Shown here in pieces: positions 27,964-37,560 of a DNA stretch of 64,000 bases (its first letter is position 1; the number at the start of each line of letters is the position of its first letter). A program made the translations under genes and the position numbers. Location of the stretch: positions 1 to 64,000 of the forward strand of contig NZ_JAXHDD010000009.1 of NCBI RefSeq assembly GCF_037072025.1, read 5' to 3'. The DNA is from Pseudogracilibacillus sp037072025 (lineage in GTDB: Bacteria > Bacillota > Bacilli > Bacillales > Amphibacillaceae). The notes below the pieces were generated by a model. That model was given only the letters and a program-made list of their open reading frames with translations. It searched no databases and had not been told where the DNA came from.

Positions 27964-29060
27964 TGACTTGGATAAGTTTCCGAGTGTTAATTTTTCCGCT
28001 TAAATAGTTTAAAAAGATAGGAGAAAACTAAACTTCCAAAGGTGCTCTAAATTAAGAAAACATTTATGCAAAGTTGGAGGAGTATTAAACTAAATATCGA
28101 ACCACTTAATTATTATGTCATAAAAAAAGTGCTCCAAACTTTGGTAGAATTGCTGTTGAACACTCTCCAAACTAAAAAAGATGTCAACTAAAGGTTAAAA
28201 GCTGACCTCTTCTTCACATGCTCCATGCCGTATAAAACACTTTTTCAACTAATCTCTAATTAGAAACTAACTATGTATCACAGCAACGATAGCCCGTCTT
28301 TCTGTACTCCAGTTGTTGCAATTTGCATCCCAGGTAAAGTGGTATTCTCACTAAATGTTCGTCATATGGACAAACGATGAATATATTCATTCCATATGGA
28401 GGAGACCGCCTTTCTAGTGTCCCTAACCCAAGTTTCGGCATAATAATATTTTTTAGATCAAAATGGACCTTTTTAGTACTTATAAACCCTGTTGTTAAAG
28501 GATCTCAATTTAATATTTGCAATTGTAGTGACCAAACGAAAATTTGATCATTTTCCACTTTTTCCTTTACTGTTATCTTGGAATAAAGAAGGGGTGAAAT
28601 TTTCTTATTATCAATACAGTAAACTAATTTATAGAATAAACTAAAAAAGGTTGTAGTGACTAAATAAAAAACGAAAATGTTGCTACACGGGGATTTAGTA
28701 ACCTTTGAATCGAAACTTGGGCTAATAGAATATATGTTTGAGGCTAGAATAGGGTTTTACCAGGAACCGGATTCATCAGATGTTCAAGAAAAAGTAAAGA
28801 AATTGTATTGCTTAGCACATAAATAACAACAAATGAAGAAATGGAATCATTAGAATACATCGCTACTACTGATCTTCATGCATTTGGCGAGTGATATACC
28901 TGCGACGTGGATGGGTCAAGCGGAGCGAATATGCATGCACTAAATGAATATATTGACTTAGACAGTCTTAAAACTGTAACAAAAACAATAGCCCCATTTA
29001 TTTTAGATTGGTGTAAGGAGAATAATAGGGCATAATTAATGGTTAAATAAATAAGAGAAA
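27964..29060. other. Long gene-free stretch with decayed M20-peptidase fragment
   Basis: No intact gene. At about 28838-29034 on the plus strand the broken reading MESLEYIATTDLHAFGE, then GANMHALNEYIDLDSLKTV, looks like the C-terminal end of an M20 peptidase (the HALNEY pattern). On the minus strand around 28290-28470 there is a short open piece (VCPYDEHLVRIPLYLG) that I do not recognise. The rest appears to be decayed sequence. Confidence 0.5.
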
Positions 29061-29108
29061 GACAAGTTCATTAGTCTAGTAAAATATTGTACCAGTGAAC
29101 TTGTCTTC
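29058..29108. terminator. Terminator for the APC permease
   Basis: GACAAGTTCA (29061-29070) pairs with TGAACTTGTC (29096-29105). It lies 13 bases beyond the permease stop on the minus strand. Confidence 0.65.
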
Positions 29109-29120
29109 TCATTCATTTTC

Positions 29121-30521
29121 TTATCCTGCTTTTTTATCTTCTTTTTTTGATATCCTACTCTTCCCTAAAAAGTAAAGGATCATACCTATCATGTACCAGC
29201 CTCCAACAATAAGCCATTCGATTGGCCATACAAGAGAAGAAGGCATTCCTGGCATGTAGAATGAAATAAATAGAATACTTAATAGAATTGCTAGAATCCC
29301 AGCTGTTTTTCCATATTGAATTTTATATGGGCGTTCTAATTCTGGCTCCAACTTGCGTAATGTAAGGAATGAAATCGATACGATGAGATAACCTAGTACG
29401 ATTCCAATTCCACCCGCATTTACAAACCAATTTAATGCAGAATGACCTAATAAAGGTGCAAAAAATCCAAGTAATCCTAGGAAGACGATACCGTGAGTCG
29501 GTGTCTTGAATCTTGGATGAATATAGGCAAACCATCTCGGGATCATATCACGGACTGCCATCGCATATAAAATACGGCTACCCCCGATAATGAATGCATT
29601 CCAACTTGTAATGATTCCGGCAACCCCTGCGATTACAATAATATTAGCGAATGCTTGACTATTAAATAAATTCCCCATCGCATCAGCTGTTGCTAGACTA
29701 GAAGTCGTAAGTTCAGCTGGTGTAAGTCCTACCGCAACGCCAAAAGCAATTAAAATATAAAAGATAATCGCTACAATAATAGAAATGATAAGAATTTTTC
29801 CGATAAATTTAGGTGGAGCTTTTACCTCTGAAGCAATTTGTGGAATAACATCAAATCCAACAAATAAAAACGGGATCATAATTAATACAGTCATGATACC
29901 GCTGATACCTTCACCAAATAGTGGTTGAAGATATTCTGTGTTACCGTTTCCAATTCCGCCACAAACAAGTACCAATCCAATCAGGACAACAGCTGCTGTA
30001 AGTATGTTTTGTGCAATAGTCGCTGGCTTGATTCCGAAATAATTAAGTGATGTAAGTAGTAAAGACCCGATGGAACCAATCAATGCCCACGTGAAATAAA
30101 TTTCAAATCCATCCAAGCTCCACATATAACCTTGATGAGTTACTGGAATAATATAATCAATTACAGTTGGCAGAGCAACTGCTTCAAACGTAATAACTGA
30201 AACATAACCAAACAGCACACTCCAGGCTGCTAAGTAACCTAGATTTCGGTGACGCGGGAAGGCACGGAGAACAAAGACCATTCCCCCACCAGCTTCTGGT
30301 ATTGCGGCTGCAAGTTCTGCATAGGTGAGCCCAATGAAAATAACCAACGAACCACCTAGTCCAAAGGCGATTGCTGTACCTAGAAAGCCAGCATTACTAA
30401 TCCAAACCCCTGACATAACAACCCACGCCCAACCAAGCATGGCACCCATTGAAAGGAAGAGAACATCGGTCATGGATATGGATTTAGTGAATGTATTACC
30501 CCCTGTATTTTTCTTACTCAT
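29121..30521 (-). CDS. APC superfamily amino acid/amine permease
   Basis: A 466-residue transporter with about twelve membrane helices. The N-terminal segment FLSMGAMLGWAWVVMSGVWI (helix 1, with the unwound Gly-rich substrate site) and TYAELAAAIPEAGGG (helix 2-3) identify the APC family. The charged tail SRISKKEDKKAG is cytosolic. It is transcribed against the ectoine genes and lies beside a decayed gabT-gabD pair, so GABA or another amino compound may be its substrate; this is inference. Its ATG is preceded by AAGGGGTG. Confidence 0.85.
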   Translation of the reverse strand: MSKKNTGGNTFTKSISMTDVLFLSMGAMLGWAWVVMSGVWISNAGFLGTAIAFGLGGSLVIFIGLTYAELAAAIPEAGGGMVFVLRAFPRHRNLGYLAAWSVLFGYVSVITFEAVALPTVIDYIIPVTHQGYMWSLDGFEIYFTWALIGSIGSLLLTSLNYFGIKPATIAQNILTAAVVLIGLVLVCGGIGNGNTEYLQPLFGEGISGIMTVLIMIPFLFVGFDVIPQIASEVKAPPKFIGKILIISIIVAIIFYILIAFGVAVGLTPAELTTSSLATADAMGNLFNSQAFANIIVIAGVAGIITSWNAFIIGGSRILYAMAVRDMIPRWFAYIHPRFKTPTHGIVFLGLLGFFAPLLGHSALNWFVNAGGIGIVLGYLIVSISFLTLRKLEPELERPYKIQYGKTAGILAILLSILFISFYMPGMPSSLVWPIEWLIVGGWYMIGMILYFLGKSRISKKEDKKAG

Positions 30522-30782
30522 AAAAAAACACCCCTTGTTTATCTTGATCTTAAGTTTAAAATTTTTAATTCAGTTCAGAATGAAGTGGGCTTGCTTTATA
30601 TGTGAATGAAACACTCATTAATGTATTTCTTTAATTTTTTTATATCATGTTAACAATGCAATTTATCAAAAGCCCTTCTATTCTAAGATAGGATTTATAA
30701 GTTGAAACTCTTTTTATAAAAACTCCATTTATAAGTTATTATCCGCCAAGGAGCAAGTTGGAGGACATTTAAAATGATCTTA

Positions 30783-31523
30783 TAGATTTCCAATCGATAA
30801 ATATATAGTTTCTAAATAAGGCTCGACTCCCTCACTCTCATCTTTACTACCGATTCCACTTTCTTTCGTTCCTCCAAATGGCGCATGGGTAGTAGATGGT
30901 GCTCCGTCGTTCCAACCGACAGTTTCTGGCGCAACCATTTCTGCAAAAAAGTCTTTCAAATCCTAAATGACTCGGTTGGTATATTCATCTTCTGATAATG
31001 ATTTTGGTCTCTGATATGGATAAGGGAATGGAGCTTGATAGACTTCTGGCGCGAATGAACCAATGCCAATCTTATAAGGCTTTACTTTGTACGGCTATGG
31101 AGTCCTCGAATGAACGAGACACCGTCTTGTCTACCTGTATATTTACGAGCTGCTTTAACAGTATTTTCCACCGTCTCTGCATCTGAATTTAAGAGCAGTG
31201 CTTGCTTTGTTTTTAGGTGTAATTTCACAAAGTTTTTCGGCAAGCTCAATATAGCCTTCATACATTATGACGTTAATACAGGTGTAAAAATTTATCCATT
31301 TGTTTTTTAACCGCTTCTGTTACTTTGGGATGCGTGTGTCCAACTAAAGTATCAATTGCCCCTGCTTGCCCCTGCAAAGTTGATAATTAATTTCCTTCGA
31401 TGTCCTTAATTAACGCCCCCTGGAAATTCCGGGTAATGTGTAAATCTCCAAACTAACTCCTCAAGGGATGAATATATTTCGTTTATCTTGAAATTCTTCT
31501 GTACTTTTAGTTAATGATTCCAT
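30783..31523 (-). pseudogene. Decayed gabT and gabD remains (GABA aminotransferase and succinate-semialdehyde dehydrogenase)
   Basis: From ATG 31523 (GGGAGG upstream) the minus strand shows a GabT start (MESLTKSTEEFQDKRNIFIP, then a stop), followed in shifting frames by TLVGHTHPKVTEAVKKQMD, YEGYIELAEKLCEITP and KVKPYKIGIGSFAPEVYQAP. At about 30962 the sequence jumps to the C-terminal end of an aldehyde dehydrogenase: WNDGAPSTTHAPFGGTKES and GVEPYLETIYLS. Most of gabT and nearly all of gabD are deleted. A 4-aminobutyrate catabolic operon has therefore been lost here. Confidence 0.8.
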
Positions 31524-32223
31524 TTTATAATGCCTCCCATTTTTAGTATTAATATAATATTATAAGATTCCGTTATAATGAAAAGCGCCAAAATTATAAT
31601 TAATTTGGTACCAGAAGAAGGGAGAAATGATGATGTTAATCAAAATTGATTGATAAGAGGGATAAAGTTGTGCTTGTGTTGGGATTTGCAATATTTTTAT
31701 AGAAGAAATTCCGGAAGTGGTCGAACGATTGTAGAGATTCTCACAGAAGATTGAATTAGAGAGGAAGGAAAACCTTTAAGAAAGGAAAAGGGATGGCGAG
31801 TCTCATCTTTTTTCATGCAAATTTCTGAATTTTGATTAGTATTTTATGTATTAGAAAATAGTGAGTTTTTTCAATGGTCTTACTGGCGTTCTTGAGAGGT
31901 CTTTGTAAGAATTAAGCACATGTCTTTTATGATTAGAATTAGAAATACTTTTCATAACTAGGTACCCCAATTATGAAATACCAATAGTGGAGATATTACA
32001 CTCGCCAATCCTAATGATGCATTTGTTGCGTTGCAATGATATCTATGTTCTGATAAATGGCGATATTACTGACTAGCACTAAGAGACCGTAAAATAAACC
32101 ACCAAGAAAGCTACCGATTGCAGCGTGTTTCCCATTTGTCTCATCCCCACCCATAATAAACCACTCACTCCGACTTTTAAGATTGTAGTTGTATATGTGA
32201 TAATTGAATATAAAGAATGACTC
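31524..32223. other. Gene-free stretch with unidentified membrane-protein remnant
   Basis: No intact gene. On the minus strand about 32155-32020 an open piece reads GFIMGGDETNGKHAAIGSFL and then LVSNIAIYQNIDII, the look of a transport protein fragment with a Gly-rich loop and a helix; the family is not clear to me. Otherwise nothing is recognised. Confidence 0.4.
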
Positions 32224-32725
32224 GTGTTTCCTATTATTGGGTACTTTGGAGGCGGCAGTGGTGCATTGTTAGGAAATATGCTATCTTTCTTTGCGGTTGT
32301 TTCTGTTGTTCTATATTTAATGATCGGTCAACGAAATGTAAAATCAATTAATCATTGGGTATATAGCTTTCTAGTTTTCTTGGTGGCTGGAGTTACTGTT
32401 GTTATCTTTAATTTAATTGGCGGGATCGCTTTTATTGGTTATGGTACAAATGACTGGATCGTCTTCATCATGCTCGCCATTTTTCCAACAGGAGCGTACA
32501 TCATTTTCAATATGCTATTAAATTATGTCAATACAACAACTGTGTCCATGGCTACGTTAGGAGAACCAATAGGAGCTTCTTTTTAGCAATTTTCCTCTTA
32601 AATGAGATGATTACACTAGTGGAAGCCGTTGGTGGTATCCTGATTATTGCTGGAATATTTTATTTTCTAAGGTTGCAGAGAGAATCGAAAAACGGGTGGT
32701 TCTCAAGGAATCGGAAAGCTTGTAA
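32224..32725 (+). pseudogene. EamA/DMT transporter, C-terminal half only, frameshifted
   Basis: About five membrane helices can be read. The first frame ends ATLGEPIGASF and a stop at 32586; the neighbouring frame continues LAIFLLNEMITLVEAVGGIL, then IIAGIFYFLRL, which is the normal end of an EamA domain. The shift falls in a run of five T. The first EamA half is missing, so the gene is dead. The substrate is unknown. Confidence 0.75.
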
Positions 32726-32780
32726 AATGAATGGGGACATATCTAAAATATGGATTCATAAAATGAAGGAGGACTAAAAT

Positions 32781-33257
32781 ATGATAACTGACACAGATAG
32801 GAAGCATTTACGCCGTTGTGTCGAATTAGCACAAATTGCTCTCGAAAAAGGCGACGATCCATTTGGTTCTGTCCTCGTCTCAGCAGAAGGAGAGGTACTT
32901 TTTGAAGACCATAACCATGTGGCAAGTGGGGATCACACACAGCATCCAGAGTTCGCTATCGCACGTTGGGCAGCAGAGAATATGACACCAGAAGAAAGAA
33001 GCAAGGCGATTGTTTATACTTCAGGTGAACATTGCCCGATGTGTGCAGCGGCTCATGGTTGGGTGGGTTTAGGGCGGATTGTGTATGCAAGTTCGTCCGA
33101 GCAACTTGCAGAGTGGATGAGTGAAATGGGAGTTGATCCGTCGCCTGTTCGGAACCTGCCGATTGAAGATGTGCTTCGGGATGCGGTAGTTGATGGGCCA
33201 GTTCCCGATCTTGCGGAACAAGTTCGAGAACTACATCGGGAGTTTCATGGAAAATAA
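32781..33257 (+). CDS. Nucleoside/base deaminase, cytidine deaminase-like fold
   Basis: A 158-residue zinc deaminase of the guanine deaminase/tRNA adenosine deaminase group. Zinc ligands and catalytic acid are visible in HPEFAIARWA (His and Glu about residue 56) and EHCPMCAAAHGW (the Cys pair about 83). The C-terminal half (from VDPSPVRNLPIED on) is unusually GC-rich for this window, and the coding style differs from its neighbours, which suggests recent acquisition. GGAGG precedes the ATG by 9 bases. The exact base substrate is not determined. Confidence 0.82.
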   Translation: MITDTDRKHLRRCVELAQIALEKGDDPFGSVLVSAEGEVLFEDHNHVASGDHTQHPEFAIARWAAENMTPEERSKAIVYTSGEHCPMCAAAHGWVGLGRIVYASSSEQLAEWMSEMGVDPSPVRNLPIEDVLRDAVVDGPVPDLAEQVRELHREFHGK

Positions 33258-33288
33258 TATTGTAAATGCGACACCTATGGTTTTTGAA

Positions 33289-33322
33289 TCGGTCGAGGGG
33301 CTTGCACCCTCGACCTTTTTTG
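33289..33322 (+). terminator. Terminator after the deaminase gene
   Basis: GGTCGAGGG (33291-33299) pairs with CCCTCGACC (33307-33315), followed by six T. Confidence 0.88.
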
Positions 33323-33467
33323 ATAAAAAAACAAAGAGAAGTAAAGCTACACTAGCCATATTCAAGATAATATACATGCAGCTGTATTCGATTCTACTTT
33401 TAAGCTACAATCATAAACCATTGCTGTTGGAGAAGTAGAATATATACGGATTAATTACTTAAATTAA

Positions 33468-33541
33468 ACAAATTGTCTAATAATGATTTTTATATTTCAT
33501 ACATATTTCACGTTGATTTAGTACGTATAGATTTTTATAAT
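33468..33541 (+). promoter_or_regulatory. eutA promoter with shared operator candidates
   Basis: TTGATT (33513-33518) and TATAAT (33536-33541) are 17 bases apart. TTCATACA (33496-33503) ends 9 bases before -35, and the palindrome ACAAATTGT (33468-33476) ends 36 bases before it. Both motifs recur ahead of eutC at 9 and 37 bases. Confidence 0.55.
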
Positions 33542-33635
33542 AAGAAGAAATAAAAGTTCCTATTCCTTACTAGTACCACACATTTATAGCTGTAAGAAAA
33601 CAACCTTTAGAAGAAGCAGATAGGAGAGAATACAA

Positions 33636-34370
33636 TTGGAATATGCCCCCTATGGTTGGAGAGGAAAAATTGGATTAATTTATATAGCATCAGCTTATTC
33701 GATGGAAGTGGAGTTTGCTAATATGGCTCCAAAAGGTGTAACCACCCACACTACAAGAGTTGCGTTATCCGAAGATCCAAATAATTTTACTGTAGACGAT
33801 TTAAAAGGTTTAAAAGAGGATCTGTTAGATGCAACAAAATTGCTTGCACAAGCCCCATTAAATGCAATTGCATTTGGCTGCACAAGTGGCAGTTTTGTAA
33901 ACGGTGCCAATTACGATCGTGAACTTGTTAAGCAAATGGAACAAATTGCCAAAGTCCCATGTACAACAACCGCAACTGCAGTTGTAGAAGCTTGTAAAGC
34001 CCTACAAATTAATAATATTGCTATTGCAACCCCCTACTCAGAGGAAGTTAACAAATTAGCTTATCAATATTTCACTGAAAGTGGTCTAACTATAACCAAT
34101 ATAACAGGATTAGGAATTATGAATGATTATACAATTTCAAACCTCGGTATAGATTCCATTTTTCAAATGGCCACGGAGGTAAATACAGCTGACGCTGATG
34201 CAGTGTTTTTATCCTGTACAGGACTTTCAGCTGTTCCTTTAATCGAAGTATTGGAGGAAGATTTACAAAAACCGGTTATTACATCTAATCAAGCAACTTT
34301 CTGGCATGCTTTAAGAATAAGTCAAATAGGTAGTAAATTAAAAAATTGTGGCCAGTTGTTTGATAGATGA
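33636..34370 (+). CDS. eutA: EutA-like protein, Asp/Glu racemase/maleate isomerase superfamily
   Basis: A 244-residue protein of the aspartate/glutamate racemase superfamily nearest to maleate isomerase, arylmalonate decarboxylase and EutA. Two catalytic cysteines are present: FGCTSGSF (C82) and LSCTGLSAVPLIEVLE (C194). The TTG start at 33636 has AGGAGA 8 bases before it; no better start is nearby. It is the first gene of a five-gene run with the TRAP transporter and ectoine hydrolase, which makes EutA, implicated in hydroxyectoine/ectoine degradation, the likely identity. The reaction, perhaps a racemisation, has not been proven to my knowledge. Confidence 0.78.
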   Translation: MEYAPYGWRGKIGLIYIASAYSMEVEFANMAPKGVTTHTTRVALSEDPNNFTVDDLKGLKEDLLDATKLLAQAPLNAIAFGCTSGSFVNGANYDRELVKQMEQIAKVPCTTTATAVVEACKALQINNIAIATPYSEEVNKLAYQYFTESGLTITNITGLGIMNDYTISNLGIDSIFQMATEVNTADADAVFLSCTGLSAVPLIEVLEEDLQKPVITSNQATFWHALRISQIGSKLKNCGQLFDR

Positions 34371-34428
34371 TGTGAGAAAAATTTTGAAAAGAAACAAAAT
34401 AAAGTTTCTTAGCGGAGGGGGTGGCAAC

Positions 34429-34911
34429 ATGCGAGCTTTACGAGTTGCTGATAAAACGTTGGAGAAAGTTGAAGCAGGAATATTAAGTATTACAACTATT
34501 TTAATGAGCGTGATGTTAGTAAGTAATGCAATTAGCCGTTCTTTCTTTAATAAAAGTTGGCCTTTTACAGAGGAAATTGGAAAATGGGGGATTATTGTTA
34601 TGACATTTATGGGTTTAGGATATGCTGCACGAAAAGGAATGCATATCGAAATGTCTGGACTTTATGATTTATTGCCTAAAAAAGCGCAACGAATTCTAGG
34701 GATTTTTGTAAATTTAATATCTGCTCTTGTTCTCATTTTTTGTACGTATTTAGCTATTCAATATGTTCAGCACTTGCATACTACCGGTCAAGTGACTACG
34801 ATATTACGCTGGCCATTGTATTTAACAATGATGGTCATTCCAATCGGGTTCTTTCTGGCAAGCGTTCGTTATTTTATCGATTTCGGAAAGAGAATAGCTG
34901 AAAAAGAGTGA
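34429..34911 (+). CDS. uehB: TRAP transporter small permease, DctQ/UehB type
   Basis: A 160-residue membrane protein with four helices (about residues 17-37, 50-67, 88-110, 128-148). ATG 34429 follows GGAGGGGGTGG; the longer upstream frame overlaps eutA and has no ribosome site. The motif WPFTEEIGKWGIIVMTFMG carries the conserved Trp/Glu-Glu of the DctQ family. It associates with the large permease, encoded 31 bases downstream, in a Na+-driven tripartite transporter. Ectoine and hydroxyectoine are the predicted substrates from context. Confidence 0.85.
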   Translation: MRALRVADKTLEKVEAGILSITTILMSVMLVSNAISRSFFNKSWPFTEEIGKWGIIVMTFMGLGYAARKGMHIEMSGLYDLLPKKAQRILGIFVNLISALVLIFCTYLAIQYVQHLHTTGQVTTILRWPLYLTMMVIPIGFFLASVRYFIDFGKRIAEKE

Positions 34912-34942
34912 CAAAAAACAAAGAAAGGAGGGATAAGATGCT

Positions 34943-36232
34943 ATGTGGTATATGATTGCTATACTTTTTATCTTGTTATTTTTAAATTTTCCTATGATGA
35001 TTGTGTTGATCGTGCCAGCATTGTTGATGATGCTTATATATGCTCCTAACTTGGATCTTGTTATGTTTAGTCAGCAGCTTTCAAGCAGTATAGAGTCATA
35101 TGTGTTGTTAGCGATACCTATGTTTATTTTCGCTGCAGATATTATGGTGGAAGGTCGAACAGCAAAGAGATTGCTTGATTTTGTTAATGACTTAATCGGT
35201 CATGTTCGTGGGGGAACCGGAATTGTTGCAGCAGCGACAAGTACAATCTTTGGTTCCGTATCAGGATCAGCTCAAGCAACGATTGCTGCAATCGGAAGAC
35301 CAATACGAGAACGCGCACTCCAATATGGTTACAGTGATTCGCACATCATTGGAAATATTGTAAACTCAGCAGGGATTGCTATTTTAATTCCACCAAGTAT
35401 CGTAATGATTTATTATGGGATGTTAACGGGTACTTCTATTGGTGATTTATTTGTGGCAGGGATCATTCCTGGGTTAATGGTATTTGCCGGCTTCTCAATT
35501 TGGGAATATTTTATCGCGATTAAAAAAGACATTCCTGTAGAACCAAAAGCAACATGGGGTCAACGCTGGAAATCATTCAGAAAAGCCATTCTGACTTTTG
35601 GATTTCCTGTCCTTATTTTAGGGGGAATTTATTCAGGGATGTTTAGTCCGACGGAAGCAGCAGCATTTTCCGTTCTATATGCGTTTTTACTAGAAGTTGT
35701 AATTTATAGATCGGTTAAACTTAGGGATATTTACCGAATTGCTGTTTCAACTGGGGTTGTTACAAGTATTGTTTTTATCTTGCTTGCTGCAGGTGGGGCT
35801 TTTTCTTGGATTATATCGTATTTAAGAATACCCCAAGCGCTTACGGAAACCGTACTTAGCTCTAATCCGTCTCAGCTTGAGATTTTGTTAATAATGTCAC
35901 TGTTTTTCTTAGTTTCTTGTATGTTCGTGGACTCATTAGTAGCAATTGCAATTTTAACACCAATTTTTTTCCCGATTGCTTCGGCAGCTGACGTTCATCC
36001 AGTTGCTGTTGGTATTTTAATTACGATGCAAGCTACACTCGGTACAGTAACTCCTCCATTTGGAGTTAATATATTTACGGCTAGTGCAATATTTAAAAAG
36101 CCTTATCTGGATGTTGTAAAAGGGATTGTCCCTTATATTATTATATTTATCGCAATTAACGCGCTATTAATTGTTTATCCAGAAATAATTATGGTATATC
36201 AAAATATTTTTGGAACATCGAAAGGTGGCTAA
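34943..36232 (+). CDS. uehC: TRAP transporter large permease, DctM/UehC type
   Basis: A 429-residue permease with about eleven to twelve membrane helices. SGSAQATIAAIGRPIRERAL (about residues 107-126) and LIPPSIVMIYYGMLTGTSIG (about 152-171) are signature DctM motifs, as is GTVTPPFGVNIFTASAI near 373. AAAGGAGGG lies 11 bases before the ATG. It forms the transport channel of the TRAP system with the small subunit before it and the binding protein after it. Confidence 0.9.
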   Translation: MWYMIAILFILLFLNFPMMIVLIVPALLMMLIYAPNLDLVMFSQQLSSSIESYVLLAIPMFIFAADIMVEGRTAKRLLDFVNDLIGHVRGGTGIVAAATSTIFGSVSGSAQATIAAIGRPIRERALQYGYSDSHIIGNIVNSAGIAILIPPSIVMIYYGMLTGTSIGDLFVAGIIPGLMVFAGFSIWEYFIAIKKDIPVEPKATWGQRWKSFRKAILTFGFPVLILGGIYSGMFSPTEAAAFSVLYAFLLEVVIYRSVKLRDIYRIAVSTGVVTSIVFILLAAGGAFSWIISYLRIPQALTETVLSSNPSQLEILLIMSLFFLVSCMFVDSLVAIAILTPIFFPIASAADVHPVAVGILITMQATLGTVTPPFGVNIFTASAIFKKPYLDVVKGIVPYIIIFIAINALLIVYPEIIMVYQNIFGTSKGG

Positions 36233-36324
36233 TAAATGGTGAATAACCAAGATTTGGGAGGTGTTCCGTTTTCCTATAATAAGTGGGGGTCTTAAAAGTG
36301 ATAAAAATAAAAGGAGGAAATTAT

Positions 36325-37416
36325 TTGTATAAGAAAAATGAGTTTTATTTATTATTATTAATGTTCATTTTATCAATTGCTTTAGTAGCATGTGGTGGAA
36401 ATGGCGATGCAGGTTCCGATGATAAAGCAGATAGTGGAGATAATGATGCTGCCTCGGGTGGGGAAGAGTTAGTTCTAAAATTTGCTCATGAAGAAGGGCA
36501 AGGGGATGTACAAGATCTCTACGCAAATAAGTTTAAGGAACTAATTGAAGAAAAAACGGATGGAAGAATCACAGTTGATGTATTTACGGCGGGTACGCTT
36601 GGAACAAATATGGACGTGCTACAATCTCTCCAAACAGGAGCAATTGAAATTGCAATTACATCTCCAGGATTCTCGGGAGACGTGATCCCAGAATCTAATA
36701 TTATGTCAATACCATTTTTGTTCTCTGATAGCTTAGAAGTTAACAAGAAAGTCTTGAACGAAAGTGAAGCATTATATGGCCCGTTAGCCGAGAAATATGA
36801 AGAACAAGGTCTCACGCCATTTAAATTCTGGCTAGAAGGGTTTATGTGGTGGACAGGAAATAAACAAATTTCTACACCGGAAGAAATGAAGGGTGTAAAA
36901 TTACGAACAATGCCGTCAAACTTAATTATAGAATCATATGAATACATGGGTGCAAACCCTACTCCGACTGATTCCGGTGAAATTTATACAATGCTTCAAA
37001 CAAATGGAATTGATGCACAGGAAAACCCATTATTCTATATTATTAGCAGTAACTTCCTAGAAGTGCAAGATTTCTTGATGGATTCCAAACACCATATTTA
37101 CACGACAGTAACCGCTGCAAACCAAGACTTTTTTGAAGGGTTGTCTGAAGAAGATCAAGAGCTCATCCGCGAAGTTGTTGATGAAGTAAACGAATGGTCT
37201 TTCACTATGCAAGATGAGGAGTCACAAAAAGCTCTTGAAGCTGCTCAAAAAGAAGATATTGAAATTATCGAGTTAACGTCTGAACAAAGAGAAGCATTTA
37301 AGGAACTATCTTTACCTGTAAGAGAAAAGTATGCAGCAGAAAGTGAAACAGCTAAGGAGATTTTAGAAATAATCGAAAAAGAAATTGAAGAAGCTGAAGC
37401 AGAGTTAGGAGATTAA
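36325..37416 (+). CDS. uehA: TRAP transporter substrate-binding lipoprotein, DctP/UehA type
   Basis: A 363-residue binding protein. TTG 36325 is chosen because AGGAGG (36312-36317) is 7 bases away; the upstream GTG codons lack a site. A signal peptide ends in LVACGG, so the mature protein is lipid-anchored, followed by an acidic Asp/Gly-rich linker, typical of proteins from salt-adapted bacteria. The DctP domain starts at ELVLKFAHEE; GVKLRTMPSN (about residue 198) has the conserved Arg that binds the substrate carboxylate, and EMKGVKLR and AQENPLF follow the family pattern. Predicted ligand: ectoines. Confidence 0.88.
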   Translation: MYKKNEFYLLLLMFILSIALVACGGNGDAGSDDKADSGDNDAASGGEELVLKFAHEEGQGDVQDLYANKFKELIEEKTDGRITVDVFTAGTLGTNMDVLQSLQTGAIEIAITSPGFSGDVIPESNIMSIPFLFSDSLEVNKKVLNESEALYGPLAEKYEEQGLTPFKFWLEGFMWWTGNKQISTPEEMKGVKLRTMPSNLIIESYEYMGANPTPTDSGEIYTMLQTNGIDAQENPLFYIISSNFLEVQDFLMDSKHHIYTTVTAANQDFFEGLSEEDQELIREVVDEVNEWSFTMQDEESQKALEAAQKEDIEIIELTSEQREAFKELSLPVREKYAAESETAKEILEIIEKEIEEAEAELGD

Positions 37417-37560
37417 TAAAAGGAAATAAAAAGTAAATAAGACTTGCTATTCCTTTTTAACACATATTTCATAAGGAGTCTGATCTCATTTATTAAACCA
37501 TTTGAATTGGGCTCCTTTTTCTTGTCCAAAAATTAGATACTTCTCTGAACTTTCAATGGT
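37417..37560 (+). other. Short spacer after uehA with weak hairpin
   Basis: AAGGAG (about 37472) could pair with CTCCTT (about 37510) followed by TTTTC, forming a terminator with a large loop. The call is weak. Confidence 0.3.
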
